A stretch of DNA of 64,000 nt from CAWKOH01 sp963851245 (lineage in GTDB: Bacteria > Actinomycetota > Acidimicrobiia > Acidimicrobiales > Palsa-688): positions 310,001-374,000 of the forward strand of contig CAWKOH010000012.1 of NCBI GenBank assembly GCA_963851245.1, read 5' to 3'. The notes under the pieces were generated by a model, which was not told where the DNA came from, made no database searches, and saw nothing but the letters and a program-made list of their open reading frames with translations. Below are positions 43,398 through 50,513 of the stretch, one piece after another. Numbering within the stretch: the first letter of the stretch is position 1; every line of letters begins with the position of its first letter. Position numbers and translations under genes: made by a program.

Positions 43398-44666
43398 ATG
43401 TCCCGATTGCCCAAACCGGCTGAGGGGAGCTGGACGGAGCATTACGGCCTCGGCACCGCGCCGGTCTCATACGAGGGGGCGGTCTCGCCGGAGTTCTACG
43501 CCTTGGAGCGAGAGGCGGTGTTCAAGCGGGCCTGGCTCCACGTGGGCCGAGTCGAGCAGATCCCGAAGCCGGGAAGCTACTTCACCAAGGAGATCGTCGT
43601 AGCCCACACGTCAATCATGGTGGTACGAGACGCCGAAGGCCGCATCCGGGCGTTCCATAATGTGTGCCGGCACCGCGGCAACAAGCTGGTCTGGAATGAC
43701 TTCCCCCAGGATGAGACAAGCGGGATGTGCCGCCAGTTCGTCTGCAAGTATCACGGCTGGCGCTACAACCTCGACGGCTCGCTTATCTTCGTCCAGCAGG
43801 AGGAGGAGTTCTTCGACCTGAACAAGGCTGGCTTCGGGCTGGTTCCGGTGCACTGCGACGTTTGGCAGGGATTCATCTTCGTCAACCTGGCCGATGACCC
43901 TCGAGAGACCCTGCCGGAATATCTGGGTCCGATGGTGACCGCCCTGGATGGCTATCCGTTCGAGTTGATGACGGAGCGGCGGGTGTACCGTTCCGAGGTC
44001 CGAGCCAACTGGAAGCTGTTCGTCGACGCCGCCCAGGAGTTCTACCATGCCCCTGTCTTGCACGCCCGGCAGAACCCACCGGCTCTCGCCGTTCCCATGC
44101 AGCAGAACGGATTCGAGGCTCCGTACTACCAGGTACACGGGCCTCACCGGTTGGTCAGCACAAACGGCATCCGGGCGTGGGAGCTACCCGACGACACCCG
44201 CAAGCGCATGGACGTGATCACGCGCAGCGGGCTCTTCGGGGCCTGGGACGCCCCGGACCTCGGCCTCGAGAAAATGCCGGCCGGGATCAACCCGGGCGGT
44301 GTGCAACCCTGGGGCCTCGATTCCTTCCAGGTTTTCCCGAACTTTCTTCTCGGAATCTGGTCGCAGAACTGGGTCATGTCGTACACCTACTGGCCTACCT
44401 CGTACAACACCCACGTGTTCGAGGGAACCCTGCATTTCGTGCCGGCCCGGACGCCGAGCGAGTACCTGGCCCACGAGATGGCGGGGGTGACGTTCAAGGA
44501 GTACCTCCTCCAGGACGCCAACACCTTGGAAGCGACGCAGTCGATGCTCGAGTCCGAGGTGGTGGAGAGATATCCGATCGGTGACCAGGAGATCCTCTGC
44601 CGGGCCCTGATCGAGGAGACCGAACGTTGGATCAACGACTACAAGCGCGAGCACGAAGGAGGATGA
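43398..44666 (+). CDS. Rieske non-haem iron oxygenase, large subunit
   Basis: The 422-residue protein has the Rieske 2Fe-2S motif in VCRHRGNKL and CKYHGWRYNLDG (CxH and CxxH), and the mononuclear iron site in DAAQEFYHAPVLHA. The acidic residue that couples the two metal centres reads Glu (QEFYH), as reported for the CntA/YeaW group, where naphthalene-dioxygenase-type enzymes have Asp. ATG 43398 has AAGGAG upstream; the open frame further up overlaps the SDR. No small subunit, ferredoxin or reductase follows, so it is likely a homotrimer using unlinked electron carriers. The SDR, small protein and amidohydrolase are its operon partners. Confidence 0.92.
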   Translation: MSRLPKPAEGSWTEHYGLGTAPVSYEGAVSPEFYALEREAVFKRAWLHVGRVEQIPKPGSYFTKEIVVAHTSIMVVRDAEGRIRAFHNVCRHRGNKLVWNDFPQDETSGMCRQFVCKYHGWRYNLDGSLIFVQQEEEFFDLNKAGFGLVPVHCDVWQGFIFVNLADDPRETLPEYLGPMVTALDGYPFELMTERRVYRSEVRANWKLFVDAAQEFYHAPVLHARQNPPALAVPMQQNGFEAPYYQVHGPHRLVSTNGIRAWELPDDTRKRMDVITRSGLFGAWDAPDLGLEKMPAGINPGGVQPWGLDSFQVFPNFLLGIWSQNWVMSYTYWPTSYNTHVFEGTLHFVPARTPSEYLAHEMAGVTFKEYLLQDANTLEATQSMLESEVVERYPIGDQEILCRALIEETERWINDYKREHEGG

Positions 44667-44671
44667 CGCCC

Positions 44672-45007
44672 ATGCCAGCTGCACTCTTACCGGAGCGGTT
44701 CAGTGAGCTCGAGAGCTACGCCGAGAAATGGTGCCGGCCGCATGAGGATGCGCGGTGGTCGGAGCGCCTGGCCAGCTCGATGGATGAGATTCAGGCCTTC
44801 TACGACGCCTTCGAGCCGCGCGCCGAGGAAGCTATCAGGTACTGCGACCAGTACCCTCTCGACGATATGCCGGCCGACGCCAGGAACCTCCTGTACCTCC
44901 TGTGCGCGCTCGTGCAGGCATCGTTCCCTGTCGAGTGCTGGGGTCAGCCCAGGGTCCCCGATACCGGGGCCGCCCACGTGAGCTGCATCGTGGAGCCAGA
45001 ACTGTGA
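44672..45007 (+). CDS. Small conserved-looking protein of unknown function linked to Rieske oxygenase
   Basis: The 111-residue, mostly helical protein (FSELESYAEKWCRPHEDARW, SMDEIQAFYDAFEPRAEEAI, then YPLDDMPADARNLLYLL) shows no catalytic motif I recognise and no membrane segment. ATG 44672 is preferred because GGAGG lies 9 bp upstream; ATG 44663 overlaps the Rieske stop and is too near that site. Its stop overlaps the next GTG start. Tight packing between the Rieske oxygenase and an amidohydrolase suggests a partner or assembly factor, perhaps a substitute for the missing small subunit. Confidence 0.7.
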   Translation: MPAALLPERFSELESYAEKWCRPHEDARWSERLASSMDEIQAFYDAFEPRAEEAIRYCDQYPLDDMPADARNLLYLLCALVQASFPVECWGQPRVPDTGAAHVSCIVEPEL

Positions 45008-46251
45008 GCGACGTGATCCTTCTCCGCGCTGACCGCTGGCTCGATATCGAAGCGGGCGAGGTCCGTTCCCCCGCCGTCATAGCCGTGGACGGCAACCGGA
45101 TCGTCGGTGTCAACCCCAAGGAGCTGCCCACCACGGCCGACGAGATCGACCTGGGCGACGTGACCCTGTTGCCCGGCCTGATGGACATGGAGCTCAACAT
45201 GCTCATCGGCGGACCGGGAGGTCCGGAGGGACTGCCGGACCCGATGCATGGCGTGAAGGACTCTCCCGTCTACCGGACACTGCGGGGGGTGGTCAACTGC
45301 CGCACGACGCTGGAAGCCGGATTCACCACCGTCCGCAATCTGGGCTTGATGGTCTACACCGCCGGGTTCATGCTGGACGTGGAGCTGGCTCGGGCCATCG
45401 ACCAGGGCTGGTTCCCTGGGCCCCGGATCATTGCCGCCGGACACGCCATCACACCAACCGGCGGTCACCTGGACCCAACGGTGTTCCAGCGGTTGGCGCC
45501 CGGCATAATGCCTCAAAGTGTCGAGCAGGGCATCGCCAATGGCGTGCCGGAGGTCCGCAAAGCCGTGCGGTACCAACTCAAGTACGGCGTCGGTGTCATC
45601 AAGATCTCCGCTTCCGGTGGGGTCATGTCGTTCAGCTCGGCAGCCGGGGCCCAGCAGTACTCCGACGAGGAGCTGGCCGCCATCGTCGACGAGGCGCACC
45701 GGGCCGGGATCCGGGTGGCCGCCCACGCTCACGGCGACGCCGGTATTCGGGCGTGCATCCGGGCCGGCGTGGACTGCATCGAGCACGGTTCGCTGGCCAG
45801 CGACGAGACCTTGCAGCTGATGGCCGAGAGTGGCACGTACCTGGTCGGCACGTGCGCCCTCGCCGACCATATGGCGGTGGATCGCATCCACCCCGTGCTG
45901 CAGCAGAAGGCCGCCGAGATCTTCCCGCGGGCCAGGCAAATGCTCCCGAAGGCCATCAAGGCGGGAGTGAAGATCGCGTGCGGCTCCGACGCCCCGGCCA
46001 TACCGCATGGGACCCAGGCGGACGAGCTGATCGCCATGGTGGACCGCGGCATGACGCCCATGCAGGCTCTGCGGGCGGCGACGGCCACCAGTGCCGAGCT
46101 GATCGAGAGGGACCACGACCTGGGCCGGCTGGCGCCCGACTACCTGGCCGACATAGTCGCTGTTCCCGGTGACCCGTCCGAGGACATCAAAGTCACGAAG
46201 GACGTGTGCTTCGTCATGAAGGACGGGCAGATCTACAAGGGCGGCGCCTGA
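45004..46251 (+). CDS. Amidohydrolase (imidazolonepropionase-like) lacking the HxH metal motif
   Basis: The 415-residue TIM-barrel amidohydrolase retains the candidate carboxylated Lys (GVIKISASGG), His residues in RVAAHAHGDA and CIEHGS, and Asp in CGSDAPAIPHG. At the end of strand 1, where the family has LPGLxDxHxH, it reads LPGLMDMELNMLIGG, so both His ligands are replaced by Glu and Asn. The paralogue at 28742 keeps HTH. It may bind one metal only, or use the Glu. The GTG start overlaps the small-protein stop (GTGA at 45004-45007), so it is in the Rieske operon. Confidence 0.85.
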   Translation: MSDVILLRADRWLDIEAGEVRSPAVIAVDGNRIVGVNPKELPTTADEIDLGDVTLLPGLMDMELNMLIGGPGGPEGLPDPMHGVKDSPVYRTLRGVVNCRTTLEAGFTTVRNLGLMVYTAGFMLDVELARAIDQGWFPGPRIIAAGHAITPTGGHLDPTVFQRLAPGIMPQSVEQGIANGVPEVRKAVRYQLKYGVGVIKISASGGVMSFSSAAGAQQYSDEELAAIVDEAHRAGIRVAAHAHGDAGIRACIRAGVDCIEHGSLASDETLQLMAESGTYLVGTCALADHMAVDRIHPVLQQKAAEIFPRARQMLPKAIKAGVKIACGSDAPAIPHGTQADELIAMVDRGMTPMQALRAATATSAELIERDHDLGRLAPDYLADIVAVPGDPSEDIKVTKDVCFVMKDGQIYKGGA

Positions 46252-46265
46252 GCTCGACACCAACA

Positions 46266-47228
46266 GTGAGACCGTTCCGGTTCGCGGTACAGGCTGTCGA
46301 CGCGTCGTCCGCCAAAGAGTGGTGTGAATTGGCTCGCAAGGTGGAGGACCTTGGCTTCTCCACCCTGTTCGTGGCGGACCACTACCTGGGGCCCGGACCG
46401 GCCGGAAGCTCGACGCTTCTCGCTCCGCAGCAGCTTGCTCCCATTTCTGCCATGGCGACCGCCGCGGCCGTGACGGGTACCCTCCGGGTCGGCTGCCGCG
46501 TGTTCTGCGTGGATTACCACGTACCGGCCGTGCTGGCCAAGGAGGCGGCGACCCTTGACGTGCTGTCCGGCGGCCGCCTCGAGTTCGGTATCGGGGCGGG
46601 GTGGCACGCGGCCGAGTATGAGGCGATGGGGCTGGTGTTCGCCGACGGCCCGACCCGGGTGGCCAAGCTGGAGGAGGTCGTGGCGTTGATAAAAGGCCAC
46701 TGGTCAGGTAAGCAGCTTGATTTCGCCGGTCAGTTCACCGCCGCCCGCGGGTATTCAGGGCTACCTCTGCCGGTGCAGTCGCCGCACCCCCCCGTGATGA
46801 TCGGCGGCTCCCGGCGGCGGGTGCTCGCGCTGGCGGGACGTGAAGCAGACATCGCCAGCCTGGCGAACGTCCCCTGGGTCGCGGTCAACGAGGCGGGCCT
46901 AACCCCTCAGCAAGAGGCCGCCCGCCGGGTCGGATTCGTGCGTGAGGCGGCCGGGGACCGCTTCGACCGGATGGACGTCGAGAGCTCGCCCTACTTCTCC
47001 GAGGTCACAGCCCGGGCCGGGACGGCGCTGGCCGCCATGGGGGCGCGCATGCGAAACGCCGACCCGGAGGTGCTGCGGGACCACCCGAACGTCCTCGTGG
47101 GCTCCGTCGAGGAGATCATCGACCGGCTCCAGAGCCAGCGCGAGAGGATCGGTGTCAACTACGTGAGTATCCCTCAGGACCAGATCGACAGCTTCGCACC
47201 CGTCTGCGCTCGGCTGAGCGGCACCTAG
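46266..47228 (+). CDS. LLM-class F420-dependent oxidoreductase (TIGR03621-like)
   Basis: The 320-residue luciferase-like barrel has FRFAVQAVDASSAKEW at the N-terminus, GFSTLFVADHYLGP, CVDYHVPAVLAKEAATLDVL and SGGRLEFGIGAGWHAAEY, typical of F420-dependent LLM proteins. GTG 46266 begins 14 bp after the amidohydrolase stop; the ribosome-binding site is weak, which suits read-through translation at an operon end. It is the last gene of the Rieske/TauD operon. F420H2 would supply hydride for a reduction, or FMNH2 oxygen chemistry; the sequence does not decide. Confidence 0.87.
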   Translation: MRPFRFAVQAVDASSAKEWCELARKVEDLGFSTLFVADHYLGPGPAGSSTLLAPQQLAPISAMATAAAVTGTLRVGCRVFCVDYHVPAVLAKEAATLDVLSGGRLEFGIGAGWHAAEYEAMGLVFADGPTRVAKLEEVVALIKGHWSGKQLDFAGQFTAARGYSGLPLPVQSPHPPVMIGGSRRRVLALAGREADIASLANVPWVAVNEAGLTPQQEAARRVGFVREAAGDRFDRMDVESSPYFSEVTARAGTALAAMGARMRNADPEVLRDHPNVLVGSVEEIIDRLQSQRERIGVNYVSIPQDQIDSFAPVCARLSGT

Positions 47229-47281
47229 CTGAGTCAGTTTCTGTCCCGGCTGGGCCGATAGTTACGGCTCGCATGTTGAAC

Positions 47282-47305
47282 TCGATGTCAATGTCATTGT
47301 ACAGT
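47282..47305 (+). promoter_or_regulatory. Family-B operator and -10 upstream of TetR gene
   Basis: TCGATGTCAAT (47282-47292) overlaps a second palindrome CAATG-t-CATTG (47289-47299), and TACAGT (47300-47305) follows as a -10 candidate. A near-identical layout (GTTGACGTCGATG, then TACAGT) precedes the P450 at 55430. It suggests autoregulation of the TetR gene. Confidence 0.5.
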
Positions 47306-47350
47306 CCCTGGGCGAATTGCGGTCCGCGCTTGAACGAGGAGTTTGTGCAT

Positions 47351-47377
47351 ATGGCCGACGAGGGGAATCAGGCGTAG
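47351..47377 (+). other. In-frame 8-codon upstream ORF ending in TAG before TetR start
   Basis: ATG GCC at 47351 has GAGGAG 8 bp upstream and encodes MADEGNQA before TAG at 47375-47377. It is in frame with the TetR gene, whose usable GTG is only six bases further (47384) and has a poor ribosome-binding site. It could be a leader peptide, or the original start of the TetR gene interrupted by a nonsense change with re-initiation at GTG. Confidence 0.4.
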
Positions 47378-47383
47378 AAAGAA

Positions 47384-48085
47384 GTGCCTGACGGGGAGAA
47401 GGCCGGCGATCCACCATCGGGCAAGGGTCGGCGCACCCGGGCTCGATTCGTCGAGGCCGGGAAGGTCGTCTTCGCCCGGGATGGCTTCCTGAAAGCGCGG
47501 ATCGGGGACATCGCGCTCGAAGCAGGGGTCTCCTACGGAGCCTTCTATCACTACTTCGACTCCAAGGAGGCCATCTTCCGCGAGATCGCCGAAGAGATGG
47601 AGGTGACCCTCCTGTCGATGGACGATGTTCCGGACTCTGATACTGCGCCCTTCGATGCTTACGAGCGCATCCGTCACGCCAATCGCTCCTATCTCAGCGC
47701 CTACCGGCGCCACGCCAAGATCATGAGAGTGATCGAGGAGGTCAGCAGTTACGACGATGAGGTGAGAGCCGTCAGAGATCGGCGGCAGGAACAGTTCGCG
47801 GCCCGGCTCAACTCCTCCATCCAGCGCCTGCAACGCAAGGGGCTGGCCGATCCCGACGTGGACGGTGCCTATGCCGCCATGGCACTCGGGTGTATGGTCG
47901 CCGCCTTCGCCGCAGCCCTGTTCGGAGCCGGCGCGCCCTTCGAGTTCGAGGAGGCTGTCGAGCAACTGTCGATCATCTGGGCCAACGCCCTGGGCATCGC
48001 CAGGCCCGCGAGCGGGGCGGCCACCGGGTCCCTGACCTCGATGACGGACCGCTCTGCAGGTGATAGAGCCGGTGCCTTGCCATGA
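47384..48085 (+). CDS. TetR-family transcriptional regulator (paralogue pair, member 1)
   Basis: The 233-residue protein has the DNA-binding segment TRARFVEAGKVVFARDGFLK, then ARIGDIALEAGVSYGAFYHY and FDSKEAIFREIA (about residues 15-65). It is clearly paralogous to the TetR at 56884 in both halves (SAYRRHAKIMRVIEEVSSYD versus ESYRQEARIMGVIEQVSRYD). A family-B operator sits about 90 bp upstream. GTG 47384 is the practical start; an in-frame ATG at 47351 is cut off by TAG. It probably controls the 47-60 kb block; the ligand is likely an acyl-CoA or pathway intermediate. Confidence 0.88.
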   Translation: MPDGEKAGDPPSGKGRRTRARFVEAGKVVFARDGFLKARIGDIALEAGVSYGAFYHYFDSKEAIFREIAEEMEVTLLSMDDVPDSDTAPFDAYERIRHANRSYLSAYRRHAKIMRVIEEVSSYDDEVRAVRDRRQEQFAARLNSSIQRLQRKGLADPDVDGAYAAMALGCMVAAFAAALFGAGAPFEFEEAVEQLSIIWANALGIARPASGAATGSLTSMTDRSAGDRAGALP

Positions 48086-48230
48086 CTCCTACGGATAGGG
48101 CACCGATGGGCTCCACGGATCCGCACCAGCTGTCTTCCCAACCCTGTCCGCCCGGGTGCCGTCGACGAGCGCACCTCACTGTGATCCGGGCCGGGGGCGG
48201 CCGGGCTGTCCCGATACGATGCCAGAGCTT

Positions 48231-48240
48231 CGATGTCAAC
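48231..48240 (+). promoter_or_regulatory. Weak family-B element CGATGTCAAC
   Basis: CGATGTCAAC lies about 25-35 bp before the SDR start at 48265. It matches the site at 47283-47292 in nine of ten positions but lacks a good second half. Confidence 0.3.
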
Positions 48241-48264
48241 CGTAGAAAGAGCTGAGGAGGGTAG

Positions 48265-49158
48265 ATGGCGGAAGGCGCATCGTGTGAAGGCCGGGTCTGC
48301 ATCGTCACCGGGGCGGGCCGAGGGTTGGGTCGCGAGTACGCACTGGCGCTGGCCCGGCACGGCGCCCGGGTGGTGGTCAACGATCTGGGCGGGAGTCGAG
48401 ACGGCACCGGGCAGGACACCGGTCCGGCTGCCGAGGTCGCGGCCGAGATAGAGGCCGCAGGCGGGGAAGCCGCCGCCAACGGCGACGACATCAGCACCTG
48501 GGACGGCGCCGCTCACCTGATCGAACAGGCGGTCGACACCTTCGGCGGCCTCGACGTCCTGGTCAACAATGCCGGCATCCTCCGCGACCGCATGCTCTTC
48601 TCGATGTCCGAGGGGGAGTGGGACTCCGTCATACGCGTCCATCTGAAGGGCACCTTTGCGCCCAGTCGGCACGCCGCCGCCTACTGGCGCGATCGATCCA
48701 AGGCGGGCGAGGGCAACGACGCCCGCCTGATTAACACCACGTCGGTTTCTGGGCTCTACGCCAATCCGGGCCAGACCAACTACGGCTCGGCCAAAGCCGG
48801 CATCGCCTGCTTCACTCAGATCGCGGCCCAGGAGCTTCATCGTTACGGGGTCACCGTGAATGCCGTCGCTCCCGGCGCCCTGACCCGGCTCACCGAGGAC
48901 CTGCCCATGCCGGACGAGATCCGCTCCCAGTTCTCACCCGCGCATGTCGCTCCGGTGGTCACGTGGCTGGCGTCCCGTGACTCGGCGGACGTTACCGGCC
49001 AGGTCATCGAGGCATCCGGGCTCGTTCTGGCCGTCGCCGAAGGCTGGCATCGCGGTCCGGCGACGGCGCCACTCGAAACGCCGGATGAAGTCGGCGCCGC
49101 GGTGCGCAAGCTCCTCGGTGACGCCCGCCCCCGCACCCTCTTCAACGAGGTCAGCTGA
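48265..49158 (+). CDS. SDR-family (3R)-hydroxyacyl-CoA dehydrogenase-like protein (MFE-2 type)
   Basis: The 297-residue SDR has CIVTGAGRGLGREYALALAR and VVNDLGGSRDGTGQDTGPAA, the long acidic-loop variant of the N-terminal dehydrogenase domain of peroxisomal multifunctional enzyme 2. Catalytic residues are in NTTSVSGLY and TNYGSAKAGI. Such proteins oxidise (3R)-hydroxyacyl-CoA in beta-oxidation. A SnoaL-like gene follows after 2 bp and the ACAD10/11-like kinase gene after that, so a three-gene operon is likely. ATG 48265 has GAGGAGG upstream. Confidence 0.9.
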   Translation: MAEGASCEGRVCIVTGAGRGLGREYALALARHGARVVVNDLGGSRDGTGQDTGPAAEVAAEIEAAGGEAAANGDDISTWDGAAHLIEQAVDTFGGLDVLVNNAGILRDRMLFSMSEGEWDSVIRVHLKGTFAPSRHAAAYWRDRSKAGEGNDARLINTTSVSGLYANPGQTNYGSAKAGIACFTQIAAQELHRYGVTVNAVAPGALTRLTEDLPMPDEIRSQFSPAHVAPVVTWLASRDSADVTGQVIEASGLVLAVAEGWHRGPATAPLETPDEVGAAVRKLLGDARPRTLFNEVS

Positions 49159-49160
49159 GC

Positions 49161-49541
49161 ATGAAGCCGAGCATCGAGGACCGACAGATGATCACCGACC
49201 TCTTGTCGAGGTACGGCCTCCTGATCGACCAGAAGCGTACGGACGAGTGGATGGAGCTCTTTCTCGAGGACGCCGTGATCGAGATGCCCGGACGGCCCCC
49301 AATGCGCACGGGCCCGGAGCGTCGAGGCCTGGCCGAAGGAGCACCTCTCGGCTTGCACCTGGCCGCCCCACCCATCTTGCGAGCCGGCAGCTCGGACGAT
49401 GTTGTTCTCGGAGAGCAGTCGTTCCTGTATCACAACGCGGTGACCGGGAAGCCCCTCATCGGCTGGTATGAGGACGAGCTGGTCAAGCAGGGCGAACGCT
49501 GGTACATCACCCGACGCGTCATCCAGTTCTTCAGGGCCTAG
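49161..49541 (+). CDS. SnoaL-like / NTF2-fold protein
   Basis: The 126-residue NTF2-like protein begins IEDRQMITDLLSRYGLLIDQ and has WMELFLEDAVIEMPG and GWYEDELVKQGERWYITRRV, the usual SnoaL/ring-hydroxylating-beta-like cone. It lies 2 bp after the SDR stop and 3 bp before the kinase gene, so it is certainly in their operon. It could be an enoyl hydratase-like or isomerase step, or a binding protein; no catalytic residues can be assigned with confidence. Confidence 0.82.
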   Translation: MKPSIEDRQMITDLLSRYGLLIDQKRTDEWMELFLEDAVIEMPGRPPMRTGPERRGLAEGAPLGLHLAAPPILRAGSSDDVVLGEQSFLYHNAVTGKPLIGWYEDELVKQGERWYITRRVIQFFRA

Positions 49542-49544
49542 AGC

Positions 49545-50513
49545 TTGGCGGAGTTGCAGCTGGGCGACCTCGCAGAACGCCTGGTGCGGGCCGGGGTGAC
49601 GGACGTCCGCCCGCTATCGGGTGGCGCGTCGAGCCTCACCTATGCCGCTCGCCTGGGTGACCGGCCCGCGGTCGTCAAAGTCGCCCCGCCGGGAGTGGCT
49701 CCGATCCTCCACCGTGACGTGCTACGCCAAGCCAGGCTGATACGGGCCCTTTCGTCGACTCCGGTGCCCGTCCCGAACGTACTTTGGGAGGACGCCGGTT
49801 CGCCGCCCGAGGTGCCCCCTTTATTTGTCATGTCGTACCTCGAAGGCACGTCTCTGGAGCCGCTCTTCGATGTCGATGCGCCGGGATGCGAGGTCCCGGT
49901 CGTCGCTGAACGCATGCGCAACGCGGCCCGGACGTTGGCGGACCTGCACTCTGTCGATCTGCGTACGCTGTCCCTGGATGACGAGCCCCATGTCGGAGCG
50001 GAGCAGGAGATCGATCGCTGGTGCCGGCTGCTCGAGACCGTCGACCCAGAGCTGGTGCCGGGCTGGCCCACCGTGGCGGCGGCCTTGCGATCGTCGATGC
50101 CGCCCGGCGTCGACCCTGCGATCGTCCATGGGGACTTCCGGCTGGGAAACCTGCTGGCCGTGGGCGGGCGAATCAACGCCATCATCGATTGGGAGATCTG
50201 GTCGGTCGGCGATCCGCGCGTTGACGCCGGCTGGTTCCTCCTGAACGCCGATCCAGAGACCTACCGGCGACCTACCCCGTACGTCTCGGTCACGCCGCGG
50301 CCGCAAGAACTGGCGTCTATCTATGAGTCGGCAGTGGGCCGCCCGCTGCCCCATCTTGACTGGTTCCAGGCGCTGGCCTCATTCAAGTCGGCGGCGACGT
50401 GGTCTTTGATCGTGAAGCACAACCGGCGCCGGTCGTCACCAGATGCCGGCACCGAGGCCATGACACCCGTGTTGCCTCACCTTCTGGATCGGGCCAGAGA
50501 GCTCCTTTCTTAG
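49545..50513 (+). CDS. ACAD10/11-type phosphotransferase (putative hydroxyacyl kinase)
   Basis: The 322-residue APH-fold protein has PLSGGASSLTYAARLG, the catalytic loop AIVHGDFRLGNLLAV and the metal-binding IIDWEIWSVGDPRVDAGW, matching the kinase domain of ACAD10/11. The convergent gene ending in the same four bases (50510) encodes an acyl-CoA dehydrogenase that resembles the ACAD11 dehydrogenase domain. In animals the fused protein phosphorylates 4-hydroxyacyl-CoA and the ACAD domain removes the phosphate. A split bacterial version is inferred. The start is a TTG (49545), 3 bp after the SnoaL stop. Confidence 0.85.
   Translation: MAELQLGDLAERLVRAGVTDVRPLSGGASSLTYAARLGDRPAVVKVAPPGVAPILHRDVLRQARLIRALSSTPVPVPNVLWEDAGSPPEVPPLFVMSYLEGTSLEPLFDVDAPGCEVPVVAERMRNAARTLADLHSVDLRTLSLDDEPHVGAEQEIDRWCRLLETVDPELVPGWPTVAAALRSSMPPGVDPAIVHGDFRLGNLLAVGGRINAIIDWEIWSVGDPRVDAGWFLLNADPETYRRPTPYVSVTPRPQELASIYESAVGRPLPHLDWFQALASFKSAATWSLIVKHNRRRSSPDAGTEAMTPVLPHLLDRARELLS

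Noticed and set aside
26988..44666. Carnitine or betaine catabolism from the CaiC-like ligase, CaiB-like enzymes and Glu-type Rieske protein
   Set aside because: The ligase lies 15 kb from the Rieske operon and CaiB-fold enzymes are generic in such islands; there is no carnitine dehydrogenase or betaine transporter. I keep only the Rieske residue as an observation.
39791..47377. Two in-frame TAG codons (39793-39791 and 47375-47377) as a sign of stop-codon recoding
   Set aside because: TAG ends many clearly intact genes here (for example at 3374, 8190, 11093, 16075, 33525, 41646), so a general reassignment is not credible; local mutation explains both.
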